Positions 54,741 through 62,922 are shown, numbered from the stretch's first letter. The stretch is DNA of 64,000 bases from Lysobacter enzymogenes (GCF_900106525.1 NZ_FNOG01000004.1:566089-630088), one strand, 5' to 3'. Numbers and translations are program-made. Notes: generated by a model not told the origin, from the sequence alone.

Positions 54741-55445
54741 ATGATCGAATTCGGACACCTCACGCACGTCGGCCTGCGCCGAGAACTCAACGAAGACACC
54801 TACTACGGCGACAGCGAGCTGGGCTTGTGGCTGGTCGCCGACGGCATGGGCGGCCACGAGTACGGCGAGGTCGCCAGCGCGCTGGCGCGCGAGGTGATCG
54901 TGCGCGAGGTGCGCGGCGGCGCGGCGCTGGCGCAGGCGATCCGGATCGCCGACGAGGAGATCATCCGCACCTCGCGCCGGCGCAACGACACCCTGCCGAT
55001 GGGCACCACCGTGGTCGCCGCGCGCATCAACGGCAACCGCTTCGAAGTGGCCTGGGTCGGCGACAGCCGGGTCTATCTGTGGCGCGACGGGCACCTGGCC
55101 CAGCTCTCGCAGGACCACAGCTACGTGCAGGAGCTCATCGCCAACGGCGTGATCACCCACGAGCAGGCGCGCAGCCATCCGCACCGCAGCGTGGTGACCC
55201 AGGCGCTGGGCGTGACCGACCCGCGCAACCTCAACGTCGAGACCATGACCGGCGAACTGCGCCCGGGCATGCAGTTGCTGCTGTGCAGCGACGGGCTGAC
55301 CGAGGAAGTCGACGACCGCGCGATCGCGCGGGTGCTGGCGCACCACGACTGCAGCGCGCAGGAATGCGTGGACTCGCTGGTGGCCGCGGCGCTGGACGGC
55401 GGCGGCTCGGACAACATCACCGTAGTGTTGGTGCGCAGCCACTGA
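54741..55445 (+). CDS. PP2C-family Ser/Thr protein phosphatase
   Basis: A 234-aa phosphatase like Stp1/PppA. The metal motifs are all present: HVGLRRELNEDTYY, LVADGMGGHEYGEVAS, MGTTVVAARI, WVGDSRVYLWRDGHLAQLSQ and LCSDGLTEEV, ending in GGSDNITVVLVRS. Cognate Ser/Thr kinase is not adjacent. Such enzymes act with Hanks-type kinases, for instance in type VI secretion control. It lies between the tRNA and dnaQ. Confidence 0.92.
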   Translation: MIEFGHLTHVGLRRELNEDTYYGDSELGLWLVADGMGGHEYGEVASALAREVIVREVRGGAALAQAIRIADEEIIRTSRRRNDTLPMGTTVVAARINGNRFEVAWVGDSRVYLWRDGHLAQLSQDHSYVQELIANGVITHEQARSHPHRSVVTQALGVTDPRNLNVETMTGELRPGMQLLLCSDGLTEEVDDRAIARVLAHHDCSAQECVDSLVAAALDGGGSDNITVVLVRSH

Positions 55446-55450
55446 CGCTT

Positions 55451-55544
55451 CGCGGTCGCGGCTTGCGCCGCTCCTACCGGTAGCTCATGCGGCGGCGCTT
55501 CCTGCCTGGGCTGCCTGTAGGAGCGGCGCAAGCCGCGACCGCGC
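55451..55544. repeat. Perfect inverted pair of GTAG-headed REPs
   Basis: Arms 55451-55477 and 55518-55544 (27 bp, exact reverse complements, GTAGGAGCGGCGCAAGCCGC core). It follows the PP2C stop by 5 bp and may slow transcription. Confidence 0.85.
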
Positions 55545-55592
55545 CACTTCGGGCGCCAACGCAACCCCGGCCGTACCGCGTCGGGCAGAAGA

Positions 55593-55670
55593 GCATCGGG
55601 CCTGAAGGCCCTCCCACAAGAGCGCCGGGCCCGCAGCCCGGTCTTGTGGGAGGGCCTTCAGGCCCGATGC
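55593..55670. repeat. Perfect inverted repeat of the GGGAGGGCCTTCAGGCCC class
   Basis: Arms 55593-55620 and 55643-55670 are exact reverse complements over 28 bp (GCATCGGGCCTGAAGGCCCT..). Each arm holds its own palindrome (GGGCCTGAAGGCCC), and the loop has another (GCCGGGCCCGCAGCCCGG). It lies just before the dnaQ stop. Confidence 0.85.
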
Positions 55671-55692
55671 TTTCGTTTCAGCCCGCCCGGAC

Positions 55693-56427
55693 TCAGGCTT
55701 CGGCCGCAGCCGCCACCGGCGGATCGATCAGATCCCACACGCACTTGCCGGCCTTCTTGCGCAGCTTCTCCAGCCGCGCCTGGTGCGCGGCCAGCTCTTC
55801 CGCCGGCACCACCACGCGCGGACGCGGCGCGCTCAGGTCGACCTGCACGCTGACCCGCTCCGCCTGCGCGGCCGCCGCGGCCGGATCGCCGAAGCCGATC
55901 TCCTCCTGACCCGAGGTCAGCGCGATGTAGACCTCGCCGAGGATCTGCGCGTCGAGCAGCGCGCCATGCAGTTGCCGGTGCGAGTTGTCCACGCCCAGGC
56001 GCTTGCACAGCGCGTCGAGCGAATTGCGCTGGCCGGGGAAGCGCTGGCGCGCCATCAGCAGCGAATCTTCGATGCCGGTGACGTGGTCGGCGAGCTTGCC
56101 GTACTGCGCGCCGCAGATCGACAGCTCGTTGTTGAGGAAGCCGACGTCGAAGGCCGCGTTGTGGATGATCAGCTCGGCGCCGCGGATGAACTCCAGGAAC
56201 GCCTCGACCACCTGCTCCATCGGCGGCTCATTGGCCAGCCGCTCCAGCGACAGGCCGGTGACTTCCTGCGCGCCGGCCTCGAAGTCGCAATCGGGCTTGA
56301 TGTACTGGTGGTAGGTGCGGCCGGTGGGGCGACGCTCGACGAACTCGACGCAGCCGATTTCGACCACGCGGTTGCCGCGCTCCCAGCTCAGGCCGGTGGT
56401 TTCGGTATCCAGAATGATTTGACGCAT
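55693..56427 (-). CDS. dnaQ: DNA polymerase III epsilon subunit (proofreading exonuclease)
   Basis: A 244-aa DEDDh exonuclease. ExoI is LDTETTGL, ExoII is IIHNAAFDVGFLN, and ExoIII-epsilon is HRQLHGALLDAQILGEVYIA. The C-terminal segment (about residues 185-244) should bind alpha. The start is ATG 56427 (MRQIILDTETTGLSWERGN). The rnhA-dnaQ pair is convergent in E. coli but here both run on the minus strand. Confidence 0.96.
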   Translation of the reverse strand: MRQIILDTETTGLSWERGNRVVEIGCVEFVERRPTGRTYHQYIKPDCDFEAGAQEVTGLSLERLANEPPMEQVVEAFLEFIRGAELIIHNAAFDVGFLNNELSICGAQYGKLADHVTGIEDSLLMARQRFPGQRNSLDALCKRLGVDNSHRQLHGALLDAQILGEVYIALTSGQEEIGFGDPAAAAAQAERVSVQVDLSAPRPRVVVPAEELAAHQARLEKLRKKAGKCVWDLIDPPVAAAAEA

Positions 56428-56439
56428 GCCGCATTGTAG

Positions 56440-56571
56440 CCAGGAGATAGCAGGTAGGAGTTAGCAGATAGCAAAGCAGCCAGGAGATAGCGGATAGGAG
56501 TTAGGAGATAGCAAGAGCGCAGGCGCGGCGACCTGCTCTTGCTATCTCCTAACTCCTATCCGCTATCTCCT
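56440..56571. repeat. 37-bp perfect inverted repeat of heptameric GGAGATA-like units
   Basis: Arms 56482-56518 and 56535-56571 are exact reverse complements (37 bp) with a 16-bp loop. The left arm is built of 7-bp units (AGGAGAT, AGCGGAT, AGGAGTT, AGGAGAT, AGCAAGA), and a degenerate direct copy precedes it at 56440-56479 (period 40). It lies between rnhA and dnaQ. Confidence 0.9.
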
Positions 56572-56576
56572 AGCCC

Positions 56577-57047
56577 TCAAGGCCGGTACGGGCGCAAACG
56601 CTCGGCCTGCAGCCGCGCCAGCGTGTCCACGCGCTCGTTCTCCGGATGCCCGGAATGGCCCTTGACCCACTTCCAGTCGATCGAATGGCGCTGGCTGGCC
56701 AGGTGCAGGCGCTCCCACAGGTCGCGGTTCTTGACCGGATCGCCGCCGGCGGTCTTCCAGCCGCGCCGCACCCAGTTGCCGATCCACTCGGTGATGCCCT
56801 GGCGCACGTACTGCGAGTCGGTGGTCAGCACCACCTGGCACGGCTCGGTCAGCGCTTCCAGGGCCATGATCGCGCCCATCAGCTCCATCCGGTTGTTGGT
56901 GGTGTCGGGCTCGCCGCCGGACAGCTCGCGCTCGTGGCCCTTGTAGCGCAGCAGCGCGGCCCAGCCGCCGGGACCGGGATTGCCGAGGCAGGCGCCATCG
57001 GTGTGGATGGAAACGATCTTGTCGGCGCCCGGGTCGGTTTGGCTCAC
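56577..57047 (-). CDS. rnhA: Ribonuclease HI
   Basis: A 156-aa enzyme degrading RNA in RNA-DNA hybrids. The catalytic DEDD residues are in [42 protein letters not shown] and [12 protein letters not shown]. Length matches E. coli (155 aa). It lies 66 bp downstream of the yafS-like gene. Confidence 0.97.
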   Translation of the reverse strand: MSQTDPGADKIVSIHTDGACLGNPGPGGWAALLRYKGHERELSGGEPDTTNNRMELMGAIMALEALTEPCQVVLTTDSQYVRQGITEWIGNWVRRGWKTAGGDPVKNRDLWERLHLASQRHSIDWKWVKGHSGHPENERVDTLARLQAERLRPYRP

Positions 57048-57113
57048 GCAACGCTACTCATGGAAAACGGCCGCGCATTATGGCCCGTCCGGCCGGCGCG
57101 CGGCGGCGCGCGC

Positions 57114-57854
57114 TCAGTCCTTGCCGTCTTCGCGCTCGCGCGCGGCCGCGGGCGCGCCGCGCTGGGTGGCGGCGTCGCGCGGCACCAGCCCGGTCTGCCA
57201 GCGCAGTTGCTGCAGCCGCGACGGCGGGATCGCGGCGTGCACGCGCTTGGTCAGGCTCAGCGCCAGCCCGGCGCGCAGGACGTCGGCCGCGCCGACCCCG
57301 ACCTCGCCGTGCGCCTCGCGCCAGCGCGGGCCCAGCCATTGCAGGCTGACCGGATCGGCGGCGAAGCCCGAGCCGCGCAGCGCTGCCTGCCAGTGGCCGG
57401 CGTCGCGCGCGCGCAGGCCGCTGCGCGCCCAGCGCAGCCGGTACGGGCTCCAGGGATTGAGCGTGGCCAGCCACAGCCGCCCGCCCGGGGCGAGGATGCG
57501 CGCGCATTCGCCCAGCAGCGGCAGCGGGTCGGCGCCGTCGTCGAACACGTGCTGCAGCAGCACCGCGCCGAACGCCTCGCTGGCCAGCGGCAGCGGCAGG
57601 CGGCAGCGCAATGCGCCGTCGAAGCCTTCCAGGCTGCGGTGCAGGGCCACCCCGCGCCCGTGCGGCGGCGAGGCCGCGGCGACCCCGAACCAGGCCCAGG
57701 GCAAGGCCGGGCTGGCCGCCAGCACCCGCGCCATCGCCCCGGACTCGACCTCCAGCAGGCCGTGCCCGGAGACCTCGCCGAACCAGCGCAGGGCCTGGCC
57801 GGGGCCGGCCCCGTGACCGGGGTTGGGTTGACGTCCGTGGGACAGGGCGGGCAT
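57114..57854 (-). CDS. yafS: YafS-like methyltransferase-fold protein with weak SAM motif
   Basis: A 246-aa protein in the place of E. coli yafS (mltD-gloB-yafS-rnhA-dnaQ). The C-terminal part fits the class I fold: FGAVLLQHVFDDGADPLPLL, ECARILAPGGRLWLATLNPW. The SAM motif I, normally VLDxGxGxG, reads GLLEVESGAMARVLAASP, so the glycine loop is lost. It may bind SAM differently or have lost activity. The start is ATG 57854 (MPALSHGRQPNPGHG). It is divergent from gloB. Confidence 0.8.
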   Translation of the reverse strand: MPALSHGRQPNPGHGAGPGQALRWFGEVSGHGLLEVESGAMARVLAASPALPWAWFGVAAASPPHGRGVALHRSLEGFDGALRCRLPLPLASEAFGAVLLQHVFDDGADPLPLLGECARILAPGGRLWLATLNPWSPYRLRWARSGLRARDAGHWQAALRGSGFAADPVSLQWLGPRWREAHGEVGVGAADVLRAGLALSLTKRVHAAIPPSRLQQLRWQTGLVPRDAATQRGAPAAAREREDGKD

Positions 57855-58027
57855 GGTCGCCTCTCGGTAGGGGGTCGGGACCGCGACCGCGGGCCCGGAG
57901 CCGAGCGATGGATATAGCAAAAACCACGGTGCCGGCGCGAACCGCGCCGACGCCGCCCAGCCTACTGCGGCGGCGTCCCCGCCGCGCGTGCGCCAGCGGG
58001 AGCGGCGCTGCCAGGAGAACCGGTTCG

Positions 58028-58810
58028 ATGCGGCTGCTCGCCTTGCCCGCCCTCAGCGACAACTACATCTGGGCCCTCGTCAGCGAGGCCGGCGACGCGC
58101 TGATCGTGGACCCGGGCGAACCCGGCCCAGTGCTTGCCGCGGCCGCCGAAGGGCTGCGCCCGGCGGCGATCCTGCTGACCCACCACCATAACGACCATAT
58201 CGGCGGAACCGCGGCGTTGCTGCAACGTTGGCCGCAGATTCCGGTGTTTTCGCCGCACGACGAACGCATCGCCGAAGCCACCCAACGTCTCGGCGAGGGC
58301 GACCGCATCGAGGCGGCCGGCCATTCCCTGCGCGTCCTGGAAGTGCCCGGCCACACCCTGAGCCACATCGCTTATGTGCTCGACGACGGCCCGGACGGCG
58401 CCCCGGTGGCGTTCACCGGCGACACCTTGTTCAGCCTGGGCTGTGGCCGCCTGTTCGAAGGTACGCCCGCCCAGATGCTGGCCTCGCTGAGCCGGCTGGC
58501 CGCCCTGCCCGACCCGACCCGGGTCTGCTGCGGCCACGAATACACCTTGTCCAACGCCGCCTTCGCGCGCGTGGTCGAACCCGACAACCTGGCGCTGCAG
58601 CGCCGCATCGAACAGGCCCAGGCCATGCGCAACGCCGGACAACCGACCCTGCCCAGCACGATCGCCGACGAGCGCGCCGCCAACCCGTTCCTGCGCAGCC
58701 GCGAGCCTGCGGTGATCGACGCGGTGAGCGCGCGCCTGGGCCGGGCGCCGGCCGACGAGGTCGAGACCTTCGCCGAACTGCGGCGCTGGAAGGACGGGTT
58801 CCGCGCGTGA
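58028..58810 (+). CDS. gloB: Hydroxyacylglutathione hydrolase (glyoxalase II)
   Basis: A 260-aa metallohydrolase finishing methylglyoxal detoxification. Metal motifs are LLTHHHNDHIGG, VPGHTLSHIAY, FTGDTLFSLGCGRLF and VCCGHEYTLSN. The C-terminal substrate domain ends LRRWKDGFRA. The start is ATG 58028. Its end overlaps mltD by 4 bp (GTGA). Confidence 0.95.
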   Translation: MRLLALPALSDNYIWALVSEAGDALIVDPGEPGPVLAAAAEGLRPAAILLTHHHNDHIGGTAALLQRWPQIPVFSPHDERIAEATQRLGEGDRIEAAGHSLRVLEVPGHTLSHIAYVLDDGPDGAPVAFTGDTLFSLGCGRLFEGTPAQMLASLSRLAALPDPTRVCCGHEYTLSNAAFARVVEPDNLALQRRIEQAQAMRNAGQPTLPSTIADERAANPFLRSREPAVIDAVSARLGRAPADEVETFAELRRWKDGFRA

Positions 58811-60396
58811 GCGGGCCGCAGCCGAGTCCGGCCGCGGGTCGCCGCGGCCTGAGCGCGCGCCGCGCCGCCGCGCCGCCGGCCGTACCGCGCCGGCCGCTGC
58901 TCGCCGCCGTCGCCGCCGGCCTGTGCTGGCTCGCCGCCCTGCCAGTCGCCGGCGCCGCCGAAACGCTGGCCGCCCCGGCCGCCGCCAGCGAGGCGGCGAC
59001 CCGCAACGGCCGCGAGATCTACCAGCGCTTCCGCGACGGCCTGGCCGATCCGAGCTGCGAGCCCGGCGTCAGCAGCCGCTGGCGCCAGCACTTCGCCACC
59101 GCGCCCAAGCGCCTGGCGGCCAAGGACGACGACCTGCTGCCGCTGTTCGGCTACGTGGTCGACGCCCTGCGCGAGAACCACCTGCCGACCGAGTACGCGC
59201 TGATCCCCTTCGTCGAAAGCGGCTACCGCCCCGGCGCGCGCAGCGCCGCCGGCCCGGCCGGGCTGTGGCAGATGATCGCGATGACCGCGCGCAACCACCG
59301 CGTGCCGATGCGCGAGGGCTACGACGGGCGCCTGTCGCCGGTGGAATCCACCCAGGCCGCGGTGCGCTACCTCAAGACCCTGCACGGCATGTTCGGCGGC
59401 GACTGGCGGCTGACCGTGATGGCCTACAACGCCGGCGAATACCGCGTGTTCAACGCGATCAAGCGCGCCGGCGTCAACATCGCCGACGCCCGCCACGACC
59501 AGCTGACCGGGCTGTCCGACATCACCACCGCCTACGTGCGCAAGCTGCACGCACTGTCGTGCCTGATGGAGCAGGCCGACGACCGCGAAGAATGGCTCAG
59601 CGCGCTCGACCGCCCGGTGCCGCGGCTGGCCGCGGTGACCGTGCCCGACGGCGTCGACAGCCTCGGCGAATGGGCCGCGCGCACCGACCAGGACATCGCC
59701 TGGCTGCAGCGCCTCAACCCGGTGTTCGGCGACGGCCGCATCGGCCGCCCCGGCGGCCGCCGCGCGCCGCTGCTGGCGGTGGCCGCGACCGCGGTCGGCG
59801 CGCCCGCGACGACCACGGCCGACGTGGCTACCGCCTCCGGCGATCTGCCGGCGAGCGAGGTCAATACCAGAACTGTGGCCAACGCCAAGCCGGGCGATGC
59901 GGCCAAGAACGATACGAAGGCCGGCGCTAAACCGGGCGATGCGGCGAAGGGCGACATCAAGATCGTTGCGGCCGCCAAACCGGGCGACTCAGCGAAAAGC
60001 GACGCCAAGACCACCGTCAGCGCCAAGCCGGGCGACGCGGCCAACAACCAAACGAAAACCGTCGCCGACGCCAAGCCCGCCGGCACGACTAAGAACGACG
60101 ACGCGCAGGCCCTCGCAGCCGCCGAATCGCGCGACGCCGCGCCGATGACCTTCGGCTCGGCCGCCGCCGAGCGCCCGGCCGAAACGCCGCAGCGCCCGGC
60201 CAAGCCGCAGCGCGCCGCAACGGCGGCCGCGCCGCGCAAGCACACCGTCGGCCGCGGCGAGAATCCCTGGACCATCGCCAAGCGCTACGACGTGCGCGCC
60301 GCCGATCTGCTCAAGCTCAACGGACTGGCCGCCAATGCAGTGCTCAAGCCCGGGCAGGCGCTGTTGATCGATCCGCCGGTGGGCAAGCGCAAGTAA
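58807..60396 (+). CDS. mltD: MltD-like lytic transglycosylase with repeat linker
   Basis: A 529-aa murein hydrolase. The start is GTG 58807; an N-terminal signal or anchor (LLAAVAAGLCWLAALPVAGA, about 25-45) follows. The GT23 SLT domain (about 80-270) has the catalytic glutamate in IPFVESGYRPGARSAAGPAG and AYNAGEYRVFNAIKRAG. A linker (about 355-440) carries AKPGDAAK repeats. A single LysM domain (about 475-520) ends the protein (HTVGRGENPWTIAKRYDV). E. coli MltD has two LysM modules; here one is replaced by the linker. Confidence 0.92.
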   Translation: MSGPQPSPAAGRRGLSARRAAAPPAVPRRPLLAAVAAGLCWLAALPVAGAAETLAAPAAASEAATRNGREIYQRFRDGLADPSCEPGVSSRWRQHFATAPKRLAAKDDDLLPLFGYVVDALRENHLPTEYALIPFVESGYRPGARSAAGPAGLWQMIAMTARNHRVPMREGYDGRLSPVESTQAAVRYLKTLHGMFGGDWRLTVMAYNAGEYRVFNAIKRAGVNIADARHDQLTGLSDITTAYVRKLHALSCLMEQADDREEWLSALDRPVPRLAAVTVPDGVDSLGEWAARTDQDIAWLQRLNPVFGDGRIGRPGGRRAPLLAVAATAVGAPATTTADVATASGDLPASEVNTRTVANAKPGDAAKNDTKAGAKPGDAAKGDIKIVAAAKPGDSAKSDAKTTVSAKPGDAANNQTKTVADAKPAGTTKNDDAQALAAAESRDAAPMTFGSAAAERPAETPQRPAKPQRAATAAAPRKHTVGRGENPWTIAKRYDVRAADLLKLNGLAANAVLKPGQALLIDPPVGKRK

Positions 60397-60416
60397 GCGC
60401 CAGACGACCCAGCAAC

Positions 60417-60447
60417 GAAAAAGCCCGGCATCGCCGGGCTTTTTTTG
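60417..60447 (+). terminator. Rho-independent terminator after mltD
   Basis: AAAAAGCCCGGC-ATC-GCCGGGCTTTTTTT. A strong stem with T tail, 20 bp after the mltD stop. Confidence 0.9.
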
Positions 60448-60452
60448 TCGCG

Positions 60453-60593
60453 GAAGTTCTCGATGTCGCGTGAGCTCTTGCTGCGGAAGTTCTCGCTGTT
60501 GCGGGACCTCTTGCTGCTGTGGAAGTTCTTGCTGTTGCAGAAGCTCTCGCTGCTGCAGGAGTTCTCGCTGTCGCGTGAGCTCCTGCTGTTGTG
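60453..60593. repeat. Eight imperfect 18-bp tandem repeats
   Basis: Units like GAAGTTCTCGCTGTTGCG lie in tandem: 60453, 60471 (15 bp), 60486, 60504, 60522, 60540, 60558 and 60576. It fills the 300-bp space between mltD and the antiporter with the REP pair. On the minus strand it reads as QQREL-like repeats, but no gene with a start site was found. Confidence 0.8.
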
Positions 60594-60670
60594 GGAGGGA
60601 CTTCAGTCCCGACGCTCTTCGGCCTGATCGCCTCAAACAGACCGAAGAGCGTCGGGACTGAAGTCCCTCC
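60594..60670. repeat. Perfect 29-bp inverted repeat (GGAGGGACTTCAGTCCCGAC)
   Basis: Arms 60594-60622 and 60642-60670 are exact reverse complements with a 19-bp loop. The second is followed by CTAC, so the minus-strand copy begins GTAGGAGGGACTTCAGTCCC, linking the class to the GTAG REPs. It lies 27 bp after the antiporter stop. Confidence 0.88.
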
Positions 60671-60696
60671 TACAGCGACAGCCGGTGCCGCGCGCG

Positions 60697-62049
60697 TTAC
60701 TGCGCGGCCGCCACCGTCTCTTCGGCCTTGCGCTTGCGCGACGGCCACAGCATCGCCCCGATCGTCACCGCGCCCAGCAACCAGCTGTAATGCACGTTGC
60801 CGACCAACTGCAGCGGCGAAACCTTGCTCAGCGACGCCGCCAACAGGATCTGCGCGCCATAGGGCAGCACACCCTGGGTCACGCAGGCGAAGATGTCGAG
60901 CACGCTCGCCGCGCGCGCCGGCGGCACGCCGTGCTGTTGCGCCACATCGCGCGCCAGCCCGCCGCTGATCAGGATCGCCACCGTGTTGTTGGCGGTGAAC
61001 ACGTCGGTGGTCGCCGACAGCGCGGCGATGCTGACCTCGCCGGCGCGGCGACTGCGGTGGCCGCGGGCGAACTTGCCGATGGCCTGCGCCAGCCACGCCA
61101 GTCCGCCGGCCGCCTTCATCAGCGCGCCCAGGCCGCCGACCAGCAGCGACAGCAAGGTGATCTCGACCATGCTCTCGAAGCCGTCCCAGATGTGGGTGGT
61201 GTAGGCGGCGAAGCCGAAGTCCTCGGCGAAGAACACGCCGAACAGGCCGGCCACCACCAGGCCCAGGCTCAGCACGATGATCACGTCGACGCCGGCGATG
61301 GCCAGGCCGAGCACGATCAGGTACGGCAGGATCAGCCACGGCGAGACCGGATCGGGCGTCTGCACCGGCGCGGTTTCGCCGAGGAAGCCGAGCAGCACCA
61401 GGGTCGCCAGCGCCGCCGGCAGCGCCAGCTTGAGGTTCTCGCGGAATTTCTCCCGCATCGTGCAGCCCTGGGTGCGGCTGGCGACGATGGCGGTGTCGGA
61501 GATCACCGACAGGTTGTCGCCGAAGGTGGCGCCGCCGATCACCGCGCCGAGCACCAGCGCGCGGTCCAGGCCGGAGGCGTCGGACACGCCCAGGGCGATC
61601 GGCGCGACCGCGGCGATGGTGCCCATCGAGGTGCCCAGCGACAGCGAGATGAAGCCGGCGACCACGAACAGCGCCGGCAGCAGCAGCGCCGGATGCACGT
61701 TGCCCACGCCGAGCGCGACGATGGCGTCGACCGCGCCGATCGCCTTGGACACCTCCACGAAGCCGCCGGCGAGCAGGAAGATCAGACACATCAGCACCAC
61801 GTTGTGGTCGCCCATGCCCTCCAGCAGGGTCTCCAGCGGCTTGATCCCGCGCCGCCAGGCGATGAACGCGGCCAACGCCAGCGCCGGCAGGATCGCCACC
61901 GGCGCATGCAGTTGGTAGAAGCCCATCGCATCGCCGTGCGCAGTGAAGTACAGCCCGGCGCCGAAGAACAGCGCCAGGAACAGCAACAGCGGGGTCAGGG
62001 CCAGGGCGCTCGGGGCGATCGGCGCGCCCGGACGCGGGGAGTCATTCAT
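60697..62049 (-). CDS. nhaC: NhaC-family Na+/H+ antiporter
   Basis: A 450-aa inner-membrane transporter with about 11 hydrophobic helices. NhaC/YqkI-like marks are HNVVLMCLIFLLAGGFVEVS, GFISLSLGTSMGTIAAVAPI, GGATFGDNLSVISDTAIVAS, and ATTDVFTANNTVAILISGGL. The charged pair in FGDNLSVISDT is likely in ion transport. The start is ATG 62049. The substrate ion is inferred from the family; amino-acid antiport is possible. Confidence 0.85.
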   Translation of the reverse strand: MNDSPRPGAPIAPSALALTPLLLFLALFFGAGLYFTAHGDAMGFYQLHAPVAILPALALAAFIAWRRGIKPLETLLEGMGDHNVVLMCLIFLLAGGFVEVSKAIGAVDAIVALGVGNVHPALLLPALFVVAGFISLSLGTSMGTIAAVAPIALGVSDASGLDRALVLGAVIGGATFGDNLSVISDTAIVASRTQGCTMREKFRENLKLALPAALATLVLLGFLGETAPVQTPDPVSPWLILPYLIVLGLAIAGVDVIIVLSLGLVVAGLFGVFFAEDFGFAAYTTHIWDGFESMVEITLLSLLVGGLGALMKAAGGLAWLAQAIGKFARGHRSRRAGEVSIAALSATTDVFTANNTVAILISGGLARDVAQQHGVPPARAASVLDIFACVTQGVLPYGAQILLAASLSKVSPLQLVGNVHYSWLLGAVTIGAMLWPSRKRKAEETVAAAQ

Positions 62050-62466
62050 CGCTTCATCCAGATGGATTAGAAAACCGTGCGATTTTGCAGTGCAGCACAC
62101 AGTTCTGTCGAGTGCCGGGGGTGGAATGCTGTGGCGGGATAAATGCTGACTGGGGCGTGGGGGGCGGCCCTCATCCGGCCCAGCCCTCATCCGGCCCTTC
62201 GGGCCACCTTCTCCCGCAAGCTGGAGAAGGAACAGCAGGCAGCGCCGCTGCTTTAGCCCCTCTCCCGCTTGCGGGGTGAGGGGCTGCGCTTGCGAGCCAC
62301 CGGCTCGCGCAGCACCGAACGCCCGAACGCTCTGCGTTCGGGCCGGGGTGCGGGTTGGGGTGAGGGCCGCGCCCCCCCCCCCGAAAACCAAACAGGGCGC
62401 CCGAAGGCGCCCCGTCCAAACCTCGCGACGCCCCGGACCGACTCGCCCAGGCGCCGCCACCCACGG
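62050..62466. other. 417-bp gene-free space with dispersed repeats
   Basis: Contains palindromic CCCTCATCCGGCCCTTCGGG (62187-62206), CTTCTCCCGC..GGAGAAGG, CCTCTCCCGCTTGCGGGGTG, and a run of 11 Cs (62372-62382). No gene is supported. Promoter for the antiporter is expected near 62060-62130. Confidence 0.6.
62383..62413 (-). terminator. Rho-independent terminator after the small secreted protein
   Basis: On the minus strand GGGGCGCC-TTC-GGGCGCCC is followed by TGTTTGGTTTTC. It lies 54 bp after the stop of the gene at 62467. Confidence 0.7.
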
Positions 62467-62703
62467 TCAGATCACGATCGTGCAGCGGCCGCGGTTGTCG
62501 CAGATCGCATACAGCTGCCAAAAACCGTCGTCGCACAGATAGATCCGCGAGCTGCCGTTGGACGCGGTTTCGGTTACGCGCTGGCCCTGGTTCGCGGCGG
62601 TGCAGGTGCCCGGCCTCGGAATCGCGGCGACCGTGCCGGCGGCGGCGAACAACGCCAGTGCCAGCCATGCGAGCGCTTTGACCTTCGTTTCCCTGGTCTT
62701 CAT
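62467..62703 (-). CDS. Small secreted four-cysteine protein, unknown
   Basis: A 78-aa protein. ATG 62703 gives MKTRETKVKALAWLALALFA, a clear Sec signal with cleavage likely after TVAA; the mature protein is about 50 residues. It has four cysteines (two near TCTAANQ and LCDDG, two in AICDNRGRC), enough for two disulfides. No family was recognised. It lies 257 bp downstream of the isocitrate dehydrogenase gene, behind its terminator. Confidence 0.7.
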   Translation of the reverse strand: MKTRETKVKALAWLALALFAAAGTVAAIPRPGTCTAANQGQRVTETASNGSSRIYLCDDGFWQLYAICDNRGRCTIVI

Positions 62704-62887
62704 CGATACCTCAATGCGAAATGGCCGCCGCGAGGGAACCGTGGCGATGCAGCGCGCTGGCGCGCATCGACGGCCATTCGAGCAGTGGACGGCGTCCTGC
62801 CGAACTTCGCCGCCGAGCCTAGCACCGGGCTTGCGCCGCAATGCGGCCGGCGCGCACAGCTGCGCGGCGCGGCCCGTGCGCTGCCCC

Positions 62888-62922
62888 GCAAAAAACGAAA
62901 CGGGGCGCCCGCAGGCGCCCCG
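62888..62922 (-). terminator. Rho-independent terminator after isocitrate dehydrogenase
   Basis: CGGGGCGCC-TGC-GGGCGCCCCG on the minus strand is followed by TTTCGTTTTTTG. The end is 40 bp past the stop. Confidence 0.85.
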
